Below are positions 15,526 to 23,192 of a stretch of 34,225 nucleotides of DNA, one piece after another (position 1 is the stretch's first letter; each line of letters opens with the position of its first letter). Under the pieces are notes generated by a model that worked only from the letters and a program-made list of their open reading frames with translations, ran no database searches and was not told where the DNA came from. A program made the position numbers and the translations under genes. The DNA comes from Hyphomicrobiales bacterium (lineage in GTDB: Bacteria > Pseudomonadota > Alphaproteobacteria > Rhizobiales > Rhizobiaceae), in contig UCMW01000026.1 in assembly GCA_900473745.1 (NCBI GenBank), positions 1 through 34,225 on the forward strand, given 5' to 3'.

Positions 15526-16668
15526 ATGAGACGAGCTTCGTGCCTGGTTTCATTTGTCTTTGCTTTCTGCTCTCTGGGAACCAGCGCTCTTGCTGACGAC
15601 ATCAGCAGGATCGCTGAGTCTTCGTTTGGCCCGGTCATAAAAGAATATGCCATCCCTGGACTTGTGGTGGGTGTGACCCGCAATGGGGAGCACAGCTTTT
15701 ACTCATTTGGGCTCGCCTCCCAGGCTGACGGTCTCAAAGTCAACCCGGACACTCTGTTCGAGCTTGGTTCAATCAGCAAGATCTTCAACGTCACCTTGGC
15801 TGCGCTCGCAGAAGAGCGCGGTAATCTCAGTCTGGACGATACCGTGGCGCAACACCTTTGCGCGGCGCCTTGCTCAATTGCCGGCGACTTGACGCTTATG
15901 GATCTGGCAACCCATCGTACCGGCGGCATGCCTCTGCAAATCCCGGATAGCGTATCGAGTGAAGACGAGCTTGTAGATTGGCTCGAGCACTGGCGTCAGT
16001 CACAGCCGGATGCACGTAGCTATTCAAACATCAGTATTGGTCTTCTGGGGTATATCACCGGTCAAGCGTTCGAGGGGGGATACAAGAGGGCGGTTCAAGA
16101 CGTTCTTTTCCCGGCACTCGGCCTGACGAACACCTGGATCGATGTGCCAAGGATCAAGATGTCGCAATACGCTTTCGGCTACGATCGCAAAACGAACGCT
16201 GCCATCAGGGTCAATCCGGGCTTGCTCGATGCGGAGGCGTACGGGATCAAGTCCAGTGCCCGAGACATGCTCAAGTTGCTCGACGCAGAACTGGGTGTCG
16301 ACATCATCGCGGACGAACTTAAGAATGCCATCGCCCGTACTCAGCAACCCGCATATCGCACGGCGTACTTCGAGCAAGCGATGATTTGGGAAAGGTATTC
16401 ATGGCCCGTTGACCTGCAGACAATCCTTGCTGGGAATGGAGTTGATTTTATCTTGAACCCTCAGTCTACCGAGGATCTCAAACCTGGTCCGATTTTCGAG
16501 GAAGAGGTCATCCTCAGCAAAACCGGCTCGACGAACGGATTTGGCGGGTACATCGCGGTAGTACCGAGCGAGAAGATCGGGGTTGTAGTACTCGCTAACA
16601 AGAACTACCCCAATGAAGCCCGCGTCAAGGCGACCGTGGCGGTCATAGAAGCCATGTTGGCAGAGTGA
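15526..16668 (+). CDS. ampC: Class C (AmpC-type) beta-lactamase
   Basis: The 380-residue protein, normal for AmpC, has a signal peptide cleaved after LGTSALA near residue 23. All class C signatures are present: S82-I-S-K85 (nucleophile and Lys in FELGSISKIF), Y166-S-N168 (catalytic Tyr, RSYSNISIGLLGY) and K332-T-G334 (SKTGSTNGFGGYIAVVP). The enzyme hydrolyses penicillins and cephalosporins in the periplasm. It resembles OCH-type enzymes of Ochrobactrum but is clearly divergent, with an unusual Cys pair near CAAPC. AAAGGA lies seven bases before the ATG. No divergent ampR is adjacent, so the usual AmpR induction circuit is not local. A strong terminator follows, making it a single-gene unit. 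Confidence 0.92.
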   Translation: MRRASCLVSFVFAFCSLGTSALADDISRIAESSFGPVIKEYAIPGLVVGVTRNGEHSFYSFGLASQADGLKVNPDTLFELGSISKIFNVTLAALAEERGNLSLDDTVAQHLCAAPCSIAGDLTLMDLATHRTGGMPLQIPDSVSSEDELVDWLEHWRQSQPDARSYSNISIGLLGYITGQAFEGGYKRAVQDVLFPALGLTNTWIDVPRIKMSQYAFGYDRKTNAAIRVNPGLLDAEAYGIKSSARDMLKLLDAELGVDIIADELKNAIARTQQPAYRTAYFEQAMIWERYSWPVDLQTILAGNGVDFILNPQSTEDLKPGPIFEEEVILSKTGSTNGFGGYIAVVPSEKIGVVVLANKNYPNEARVKATVAVIEAMLAE

Positions 16669-16680
16669 CGATAATCGTTT

Positions 16681-16710
16681 GAAGGCTGGCAGATCTTGAT
16701 GCCAGCCTTC
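16681..16710 (+). terminator. Rho-independent terminator of the beta-lactamase gene
   Basis: A perfect 11-base stem (GAAGGCTGGCA / TGCCAGCCTTC) with an eight-base loop starts 12 bases after the ampC stop. It is followed by GCCTGGCCTTTTC. The tail is only partly T-rich, but stem strength and position fit a terminator. Confidence 0.78.
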
Positions 16711-16912
16711 GCCTGGCCTTTTCAGAACAGGGCCAGCAATCATCTAAGCCAGCGACCTTCATGCAGTGAAGACGATCTTAGCGGCACGCATTGCGCATCC
16801 GTATGAAATCCTGATCACTCCATGTTGTCGCAATGTTCGACCGTATTTTTCGGCTCTGACGTCCGGCATTCAAGTCCGATGGCGTGAGACGTCGAATAAT
16901 TGAGGTAATGAA

Positions 16913-17152
16913 ATGGTCTTTCAATCACTGAAACGAGGCGCATCCGCACTGAGGAGCGCCGCACTCGTAACGTTGCTGGGTATGGCAACGGCAGGCTGCG
17001 TATCCGATAGCGGATCGATGGAAAACGCCTATCGCGCCAATCTTGCTAGCGAAACAGCACTCAACGCCCAGATCATAAGCGACCGCGCTCGAGATCAGCG
17101 CTGCCAGCGTGACCCGAGCCGGCGTGAGTGCGGTCCTCGATATCCCCGCTAA
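16913..17152 (+). CDS. Small lipoprotein of unknown function
   Basis: The 79-residue protein begins with a basic stretch and a hydrophobic core ending in the lipobox ATAG-C (Cys29), typical of lipoproteins processed by signal peptidase II. The mature 50 residues are hydrophilic, mostly helical in appearance (ENAYRANLASETALNAQII), and end with two Cys in RCQRDPSRRECGPRYPR. A GAGGTAA Shine-Dalgarno sits six bases before the start. The gene is flanked by terminator hairpins on both sides, so it is its own transcript. I do not recognise the family. Confidence 0.65.
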   Translation: MVFQSLKRGASALRSAALVTLLGMATAGCVSDSGSMENAYRANLASETALNAQIISDRARDQRCQRDPSRRECGPRYPR

Positions 17153-17163
17153 TAGCCTAAACA

Positions 17164-17208
17164 GAGATCACCGGCGGATACTGCAGTGTGAATCCAACCG
17201 GTGATCTC
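17164..17208 (+). terminator. Terminator-like hairpin after the small lipoprotein gene
   Basis: An 11-base perfect inverted repeat (GAGATCACCGG / CCGGTGATCTC) with a 23-base loop starts about 12 bases after the stop codon. It is followed by the pyrimidine-rich GTCATTCTGCTTCTGTT. The loop is long, so termination is likely but not certain. Confidence 0.6.
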
Positions 17209-17349
17209 GTCATTCTGCTTCTGTTATCTTTCGGGATCGGTCGCTAAGGCACGTTGAAAGATGGCGTCATGGCGTCCCAGCGAGGGCGCGTCCGATCGTT
17301 GCAGGAATAAGGCCCTTTACGGCCTTCCAACCCTTCAAAGGAATCTGTC

Positions 17350-18030
17350 ATGCATGACTGGACATCTGCGAAACGGCCGAATCTGGGGGAAGTGGGCCTC
17401 GGAATAATATCCTTTCAGATCCTGCTTATTCTGGTGGCTCTTGCAGTCGGCGGCCTGGCGCCTGGCGAACCAGTATGGCAAGGGGTCATCGGCTCGTACG
17501 GCGGAGGTGTCGCCGGCCTCGGTGCGTTCGCCATAGCATATCTTATCCGTCGACGAGGTTTCTCAGCCTACGGGTTCACACAAGTTGACCTCCGCTGGTT
17601 CGTAATTGCTTCGGCTTTAGCAGTCTTTGGATACGCCTGCAGTATTGTTATTCTACAAGGGCTTTCTGAGTGGGGCAGGGGCTCAGCCGACGATCCTCAA
17701 GCGATACTCCACGCCGCAGCGCGGGGAGGTGCAGTACCTTTTCTCCTGTCTTTTATTGGTGGGGCTCTGCTGACTCCATTGGGCGAAGAATTGCTATTCA
17801 GAGGTGTTGTCGCGAATGCACTGAATCGGTTTGGAATGTGGGCAGGTGTCGGCTTAAGTTCCGTAATTTTCGGAGTGGCCCATGGAGTAGGAGTAATTCT
17901 ACCTATCGCGATCATGATGGGGCTCTTCTCTGGCATTCTGTTCCGCATGACAGGTTCGATCTGGCCGTCCGTCGCTCTCCACTCCCTGTATAATGGGCTT
18001 CACAGCTTCGGCTCAGCGCTTCAAGGCTAG
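17350..18030 (+). CDS. CPBP-family intramembrane metalloprotease
   Basis: A 226-residue polytopic membrane protein (Abi/CAAX-protease and bacteriocin-processing family). Hydrophobic segments occur at about 15-35, 47-66, 84-103, 128-142, 165-180 and 183-198. The conserved motifs are intact: E146-E-L-L-F-R151 (metal ligand and catalytic Glu), F-G-V-A-H178 and H211-S-L-Y-N215. Prokaryotic members are linked to bacteriocin self-immunity or membrane protein processing; the substrate here is unknown. AAAGGAAT lies seven bases before the ATG. It is monocistronic and converges on the histidine kinase gene, with 62 bases between. A second, unrelated-sequence CPBP gene lies at 25074. Confidence 0.86.
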   Translation: MHDWTSAKRPNLGEVGLGIISFQILLILVALAVGGLAPGEPVWQGVIGSYGGGVAGLGAFAIAYLIRRRGFSAYGFTQVDLRWFVIASALAVFGYACSIVILQGLSEWGRGSADDPQAILHAAARGGAVPFLLSFIGGALLTPLGEELLFRGVVANALNRFGMWAGVGLSSVIFGVAHGVGVILPIAIMMGLFSGILFRMTGSIWPSVALHSLYNGLHSFGSALQG

Positions 18031-18092
18031 CGTGTGAAGCTCGCCGATCAGATATGTATTGCCAAGAGACCTGACGAAAGGGTTGATCGCGC

Positions 18093-19406
18093 TTAAGATT
18101 CGACAAGCGCGATGCGGATAAGCGCTCCCCCGAGCGCACCGTCAAGAATACTAACTTGGCCTTCATGTCGGGTGATGACCTCTTTCACCAGGTTCAGCCC
18201 GAGACCCGTTCCGCTCTGACGCGGATGCAATCGATGGAACGGTTCGAAAACACGCTCGCGTTCATCCGGAGGAATGCCTGGACCATCATCTTCGACTTCA
18301 ACAATGGCTCCGTTAATCCTCACTAACACTGACTTCCCTCCGTGATGAACGGCATTCTGAATCAGGTTGGAAATAACACGTTCAAGCGCGGCGGGATCTC
18401 CCCGGCAGACGCCACGTCTGACGACCTTAACCTCTATTTTACAACCCTGAGCGATTACGATCGGCGCCAGGTCCGCAACGACTTGCCGGACAAGAGATGC
18501 AAGATCGACTGTCTCAAAGTTCGTGTCGATATCAAGTCGCTCAAGGTCAAGCAGCTGCTCTGTCAGGGTGGCAAGCCGTTGAACGTCCTGGTTCAGCTCC
18601 TGCACCGCATGCGCCTTGGAGCTTTCGATCTTGCTTCGTAGAATTGCTAGTGGTGTGCGCAGTTCGTGGGACGCCGAAGCAATAAAACGTCGCTGCCGTT
18701 CATATCCGTCATCGAGCCTTGCAAGCGCGTTGTTGAAAGCGCGGATTAGCGGCAAGATCTCGCTTGGGACGTTATGGGCATCAAGTCTGTGCCCGCGGCT
18801 ATTGATATCAATTTGCTCAGCTTCCTGCGCCACCCGAACCACGCCGCCCAAAGAGCGTTTTACTATCCAGGGGGTCACGATCAGCGACGTCAGGAGCAGC
18901 ATTAAGAAGATTGGGATGGCGAACGTATTTGAGGCCATCAACACCATGAAGCTCAATTCCGATAGTGCACCATGTCCCATAATGGTAAGCTCGCCGATGT
19001 CGCTTCGTTCCCTGCGAATTACCGCTGCCAGTTCATAGGGAGCCTCACGATCGCGCATTTGAGCGTAGGACAGCTCGCTCAGCTGGCCGACAAACGATTG
19101 ATAAAGTGGTGGGACATTGCCAAGCGACACGGTTTGTCGGTTGCTGTCTTCCGCAACGAACCAGAGTGTTGGCGAACTAGCACGCAACTGCTCTAACTCG
19201 GGCGTCATAACGATAGAAAGACGCCCCGCCTCGTCGCGTGCAATTGCTTGCGCGATCACCGACGTAATTTGTTGGTCAGCATAAGGACCACCACTATCAA
19301 GTCGTATCGCGACAGACACGAGGATCGCGAAAGCTATGTATAAGGTTATGAAGTGAAACGTCAGCGGGTAGATGATCAGTGCTCGCTTGAGAGAGCTATG
19401 TTTCAT
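18093..19406 (-). CDS. Sensor histidine kinase
   Basis: A 437-residue membrane kinase. Transmembrane segments at about 10-33 and 153-177 flank a 120-residue periplasmic sensor region. A HAMP-like linker (178-232) leads to HisKA with the phosphoacceptor H247 (SASHELRTPLA). The HATPase part has N351 (NLIQNAVHHGG), D374-G-P-G and G399-T-G-L-G-L. Its ATG overlaps the regulator's ancestral TGA in a TGATG arrangement (19404-19408), normally a sign of translational coupling. Since the regulator now stops 41 codons earlier, ribosomes would not reach this start, so kinase synthesis may be reduced. The nature of the signal is unknown; the operon also contains an exported hydrolase. Confidence 0.9.
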   Translation of the reverse strand: MKHSSLKRALIIYPLTFHFITLYIAFAILVSVAIRLDSGGPYADQQITSVIAQAIARDEAGRLSIVMTPELEQLRASSPTLWFVAEDSNRQTVSLGNVPPLYQSFVGQLSELSYAQMRDREAPYELAAVIRRERSDIGELTIMGHGALSELSFMVLMASNTFAIPIFLMLLLTSLIVTPWIVKRSLGGVVRVAQEAEQIDINSRGHRLDAHNVPSEILPLIRAFNNALARLDDGYERQRRFIASASHELRTPLAILRSKIESSKAHAVQELNQDVQRLATLTEQLLDLERLDIDTNFETVDLASLVRQVVADLAPIVIAQGCKIEVKVVRRGVCRGDPAALERVISNLIQNAVHHGGKSVLVRINGAIVEVEDDGPGIPPDERERVFEPFHRLHPRQSGTGLGLNLVKEVITRHEGQVSILDGALGGALIRIALVES

Positions 19407-20080
19407 CAGGCGGCTTCCCGGAGCAGGTACCCAACCCCTCTAATCGCGTTAATCTCTATACCAGCGCCGGAGTCTTTGAGCCGTCGGCGTAGCCGGGATA
19501 TGTGGGAATCCAGTGTGTTAGACTGAATCTAGTCATCGAAAGCGAAGACAGCCTGTTCGAGAGATTCCCGCAGTACCGTTCTGCCGCGACGTTTCATGAG
19601 GGCTGCTAGAACCCGTAGTTCGCGACGAGGAAGATCGATGCGAGCACCGTTCACCTCCACTTCCTCATTGGACAGGTCATAGATGACGGTTCCGGCTCTA
19701 ATCTGCTCGCCCTGTAACTGGGCAGGGCGGCGCCGAACTGCCCTTATGCGTGCCAAGAGTTCGTCGATAGAAAACGGCTTGACCAAGTAGTCATCGGCTC
19801 CTTCGTCAAGACCCACGACACGGTCTTCGACCGCACTGCGTGCACTGAGGATGATGATGTGGACTCCTGGGTTGCGAGCGCGCACATGGGGCACCAGGCT
19901 CAGCCCTTCTCCATCGGGTAAAGTCCGATCCAAAAGGACTAGATCGAACTCTCCAATTGCAACGGCTTCCGTTGCGGCTCCCAGATTGTCTGCTTGGTCG
20001 ACGATAAACCGCTCGCGGCGCATGACTGAAGCCAGTGCATCCGCTAGCCGAACCTCGTCTTCAACGAGGAGTACTCTCAT
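19406..20080 (-). pseudogene. OmpR-family response regulator interrupted by an amber codon
   Basis: The frame encodes an OmpR/PhoB-type regulator: a receiver with phosphoacceptor D51 (LLDRTLPDG) and K101 (VKPF), then a winged-helix domain from about 125. At codon 184 a TAG (19529-19531) interrupts AFDD. Beyond it the same frame continues perfectly, with IQSNTLDSHISRLRRRLKD and INAIRGVGYLL, to the expected TGA overlapping the kinase ATG. Homologues commonly have FDDE-IQSN here, so one G-to-T change (GAG to TAG) explains it. The truncated 183-residue product lacks the recognition helix and wing, and should phosphorylate but not bind DNA. ATG 20080 follows the hydrolase stop region; the three genes form one operon. 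Confidence 0.88.
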
Positions 20081-20099
20081 TTAAACCTCGCTTCTAATC

Positions 20100-21041
20100 T
20101 CAGTGAGTCTTTACAAAACGAGAGATCGCGTCCACCACCCCCGGCGCCAAGGGAAGATTGTCTGCAAAATATGTCGCAATGTTTTCGTTCCGGTCATTTG
20201 AGCCGACTGTCTTCAGAACATGGTTGGTGTCCGGAAGTATAACCGATTTGGCGTGCGGGGCAGCCTCATTCAGAAGTTTTGCATCGGCCACTGACACCTG
20301 CAGGTCGCGCTCACCTTGCATGATGAGAATGGGTTTGGGGGGCTTGCTCGCCAAGTCCGCAGGATCGAGTGCGAAAGTGCTGATGAGAAAATTCTGTACT
20401 GCCTGACCGAAAAGCGGAGAAAGCTCGGGCGGGATCTGCGACGCGTCGACACGCCGTCCAGCCGATAACTCGTCGATCGCATGACTTGCTGCATCCATCA
20501 GATGCGCGATGTCGGCATTAGCGCTTAATTGTTCCCTGAGAACCTCTCCGAGTGGACGGCCGGCCGTTGCGACAAGGATGACGCCGCAGACATTTTTTAG
20601 TCTCTCGGCGGCAGCCAGTGCCACCAATCCGCCCTCGCTATGCCCTAGGAGCCAGACACATCCGGCCCCAGTCCGGCTACGGATTACGTCGATCCATACG
20701 CCCGCATCTTGAACGTAGTCATCTACGGTTACCGCGTTGGGATCTTCTACTGCGGCGTGGCTACCGAACATGCCGCGTTTATCTATCCGAACGCTGCCAA
20801 TTCCCTGTTCACCCAAACCTTCGGCCAGAAGTCGATATGGTGCCGCCTTGACACCTTGCGGATTGTTGCCGTCCCGGTCCGTTGGGCCGGACCCCGGTAT
20901 GATCAGTATCATAGGCGCACTTTGCGCGGGAAGGATCATCGTCCCTCGTAGTGCACCTTGAGGACCTGGCGCCTCAATCTCGCCGATTGCCGGTATCGAG
21001 GTCCCAATGGCGAGCATTGCAGTGATCGTTGCAGATCGCAT
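20100..21041 (-). CDS. Exported alpha/beta hydrolase
   Basis: I place the start at 21041 (313 residues) because GGAG lies eight bases upstream and it gives a clean signal peptide (MRSATITAMLAIGTSIPAIG); a longer frame begins at 21092. The protein has the YqiA/AcrR-linked 'alpha/beta hydrolase' layout. The oxyanion segment is IIPGSGPTDRDG, the nucleophile elbow G-H-S135-E-G-G, the acid probably in MQGERDLQV and the histidine in PDTNHVLK. It is probably a periplasmic esterase or peptidase with unknown substrate. The response-regulator start lies 20 bases after its stop, so this gene appears to lead a hydrolase-regulator-kinase operon. It may produce or remove the ligand that the kinase senses (inference). 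Confidence 0.83.
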   Translation of the reverse strand: MRSATITAMLAIGTSIPAIGEIEAPGPQGALRGTMILPAQSAPMILIIPGSGPTDRDGNNPQGVKAAPYRLLAEGLGEQGIGSVRIDKRGMFGSHAAVEDPNAVTVDDYVQDAGVWIDVIRSRTGAGCVWLLGHSEGGLVALAAAERLKNVCGVILVATAGRPLGEVLREQLSANADIAHLMDAASHAIDELSAGRRVDASQIPPELSPLFGQAVQNFLISTFALDPADLASKPPKPILIMQGERDLQVSVADAKLLNEAAPHAKSVILPDTNHVLKTVGSNDRNENIATYFADNLPLAPGVVDAISRFVKTH

Positions 21042-21349
21042 CTGATGTCTCCGTAAACAATAGTTCTTCGAAGGTTTATCGATCGACAACATGACATTTC
21101 CGAGATCCTGTAGGGACGCAGAAGGCTAGGCCGCTTTGGACGAAGAGCTTTTGCTAACAGGTGCCGCTGGTTTGGGCGCTAGCCGACCTAAGTGCAATCA
21201 AGCTGGCGTCCCCAAGAGCACCGCTGGCACACGCGTGCAACGCCAAGCCTCAAAAACCATACCGTGCCTGGCGTTTTCACGTGCCGCAGGATAAGATCGA
21301 CACCAACTGAGCCACGGGCAAGAACACACCTCTTCGTAGCACTTGAGGA

Positions 21350-21853
21350 TTAAGGTGTCGGCGCGGCTCCGTTGTCGCAGCTCGCAACGCTACAGGTGGC
21401 CTGCGCTCGTTCGGCAAAGAGCTTTGATAATGCCTGCGACGCGACAATCGCTCTCGGAAAGCCGGCAGCAACGGTGATCATGTAGACGATTTCCTTCAAC
21501 TCATCCTCCGTCACGCCGATGTTCAAGGCATAACGAGCATGTACTGTCATCAGGTCAGTCATACCCATGGCGGCGAAGGTAGCAACCGCTGCGAGTTGCC
21601 TTGTACGGTCATCAAGACCCGGTCTCGACCAAACATCACCGAGCGCGTAGGCCTCGGTCGCTTCCGCCAGGAATGGAAACTCTTCCCGCATGTTCTCGAG
21701 ATTGTTTTGCGGCACGCCATTGTTGAGCTTGTTGACGACGGCCGCGCCTTTGGCGCGACGTTCCTCGACAGTATCTGCAAGGGCTGGATGCGCCAGAACA
21801 AGGACTGCAATGGTGCCAATTGCGGCAAAAGGATAACGGGACAAACGAGCCAT
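21350..21853 (-). CDS. Exported carboxymuconolactone decarboxylase-like protein
   Basis: From ATG 21853 (GGAG eight bases upstream) the product is 167 residues with a signal peptide ending AHPALA-DT near residue 26. The CMD domain spans about 50-150: DDRTRQLAAVATFAAMG, then H105-ARYALNIGVTEDELKEIVY and AGFPRAIVA. It belongs to the gamma-CMD/PcaC-like side rather than AhpD, as there is no CxxC redox pair before the His. Two Cys near the C-terminus (TCSVASC) are probably unrelated. Exported CMD proteins next to SDR genes are common in rhizobia, and their substrate is not established. It is likely in the same transcription group as the Atu4866-like and SDR genes upstream. Confidence 0.8.
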   Translation of the reverse strand: MARLSRYPFAAIGTIAVLVLAHPALADTVEERRAKGAAVVNKLNNGVPQNNLENMREEFPFLAEATEAYALGDVWSRPGLDDRTRQLAAVATFAAMGMTDLMTVHARYALNIGVTEDELKEIVYMITVAAGFPRAIVASQALSKLFAERAQATCSVASCDNGAAPTP

Positions 21854-21906
21854 TTGATTACTCCATTTTTTCAGGTTGATGCTAGTCGCGGACATTGAGT
21901 GGTCCT

Positions 21907-21941
21907 GCCTCGCCCTGCGGAGCGCATGCCAAGGGCGGGCC
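21907..21941 (-). terminator. Hairpin between the Atu4866-like and CMD genes
   Basis: CGCCCT (21911-21916) and AGGGCG (21932-21937) form a six-base stem that extends outward with one mismatch. It lies just downstream of the Atu4866-like stop on the minus strand. There is no T-tract, so it may be a processing or attenuating structure rather than a full terminator. Confidence 0.3.
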
Positions 21942-21960
21942 TATCTTTAACAAGTGGACT

Positions 21961-22323
21961 TCACTTGCGTCGCAAGATCATCCCAGCGTGATGAAGCGTG
22001 TTCTCGTCGACGAAGACGCCGTCTGCAGTGAAGCCGGTGTCGTCCCAGTAGTCGATTTGGTTACCGGTAACGACATAACGCCCCTGGTAAGCGCTTTCGC
22101 GGTTGCCACGAGCTTCGTCGTAGCGGCCATTTGGCAAGAGTTCGTGGCGGATGCGACCGTCATCCGTCACCCACATTCCGACGTAGGGGTGGTTTTGTTG
22201 TTGGGAGTGATTTGCAGACTGAGCTGGCATGTTGTTCTCGGCTTTTGTGTTTTGGGCCAATGCGCCGAAAGCCGTGGCAGTGGCGACGACTATCAGGGCT
22301 ACAAGCGGAAGAAAATTCTTCAT
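21961..22323 (-). CDS. Atu4866-family exported protein
   Basis: The 120-residue protein has a signal peptide (MKNFLPLVALIVVATATAFGALAQ) and then a mature domain matching the Agrobacterium Atu4866 family. YVGMWVTDDGRIRHELLPNG, RYDEARGNRESAYQGRY and IDYWDDTGFTADG are its conserved segments. Members fold as a small beta-barrel of lipocalin-like shape and their function is unknown. AGGAAAG lies upstream of the start. The order SDR - Atu4866 - CMD with a divergent LysR regulator suggests joint control. Export of two of the three products hints at a periplasmic partner role. Confidence 0.85.
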   Translation of the reverse strand: MKNFLPLVALIVVATATAFGALAQNTKAENNMPAQSANHSQQQNHPYVGMWVTDDGRIRHELLPNGRYDEARGNRESAYQGRYVVTGNQIDYWDDTGFTADGVFVDENTLHHAGMILRRK

Positions 22324-22368
22324 GACTTAAGCTTTCCTGGTGAGGTCTTGTCTTGATGGAGCAGCCCG

Positions 22369-23091
22369 TCAGAGCAGCGTCCGTGTCGGGCGGACCACCA
22401 GTTCGTTCACATCGACATCTTCGGGTTGCTCAATCGCGAAACGGACTGCGCGCCCGATGGCATCGGGGGGCAGCGCGATCGATCGATAGGTCTTCATCGC
22501 TTCCGCCGCCACCGGGTCGGTGATAGTGTTAGCCAGTTCGCTTTCCACGACTCCTGGGTGTATGCAGGTGACGCGCAGTTTGTCATTTTCCTGGCGCAGC
22601 CCATCGGAGATTGCTCGGACGGCGAATTTGGTCGCGCAGTAAACAGCAGCGGTTGGTGAGGCTGACAGGGCGCCGATCGAAGCTATGTTCACGATGTGGC
22701 CTGAACCGCGATGGTTCATTTCCTGCAGGACAGCTGCAATGCCGTAAAGCACGCCCTTAACATTCACATCCACCATCAAGTCCCACTCGTCCACTTTGAG
22801 TGAAGACATAAGCGATAGCGGCATTACGCCTGCGTTGTTGACGAGGACATCAATGTGGCCATGCTCCCGCCGCGCTTCTTTTGCGAAAGCTGCGAATTCC
22901 GCACGATTGGTCACGTCCACCTTGAATGTGCTGACCTTGCCGCCGAACGGCCTGATCTCTTGAGCAACACTTTCGAGGCGGTCTGTGCGCCGAGCGCCGA
23001 GCACAACCGTCGCGCCCGCTTTCGCAAGTTCGCGCGCAATCCCCACTCCAATGCCGCTGGAAGCGCCAGTAATGAGAACAACTTTATCCAT
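22369..23091 (-). CDS. Short-chain dehydrogenase/reductase (SDR)
   Basis: A classical SDR of 240 residues from ATG 23091, chosen because GAGAGGAAAA sits just upstream; a longer frame from 23157 would overlap the promoter. The cofactor loop TGASSGIG, the NNAG motif, the catalytic Ser in NIASIGALS and the Y-x-x-x-K pair (VYCATK) are all present. A basic residue pattern after the second strand (GARRTDR) suggests NADP(H) preference. It is an oxidoreductase of unknown substrate. It is the first gene of the minus-strand group and faces a LysR gene 101 bases away, which most likely regulates it. Confidence 0.9.
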   Translation of the reverse strand: MDKVVLITGASSGIGVGIARELAKAGATVVLGARRTDRLESVAQEIRPFGGKVSTFKVDVTNRAEFAAFAKEARREHGHIDVLVNNAGVMPLSLMSSLKVDEWDLMVDVNVKGVLYGIAAVLQEMNHRGSGHIVNIASIGALSASPTAAVYCATKFAVRAISDGLRQENDKLRVTCIHPGVVESELANTITDPVAAEAMKTYRSIALPPDAIGRAVRFAIEQPEDVDVNELVVRPTRTLL

Positions 23092-23192
23092 AGCTTTTCC
23101 TCTCGTGGTTTCGTGTTGAACTGAGAGTAACCTTAGGACATTGTTGCGATAAGCCACCCTTCGCTTAACTCAGAGAGAAGAAAAAATAACCA

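Noticed and set aside
17309..17326. AAGGCC-CTTTAC-GGCCTT hairpin as a riboswitch or terminator
   Set aside because: A six-base stem with no T-tract just before the CPBP ribosome binding site; too little to support a regulatory call.
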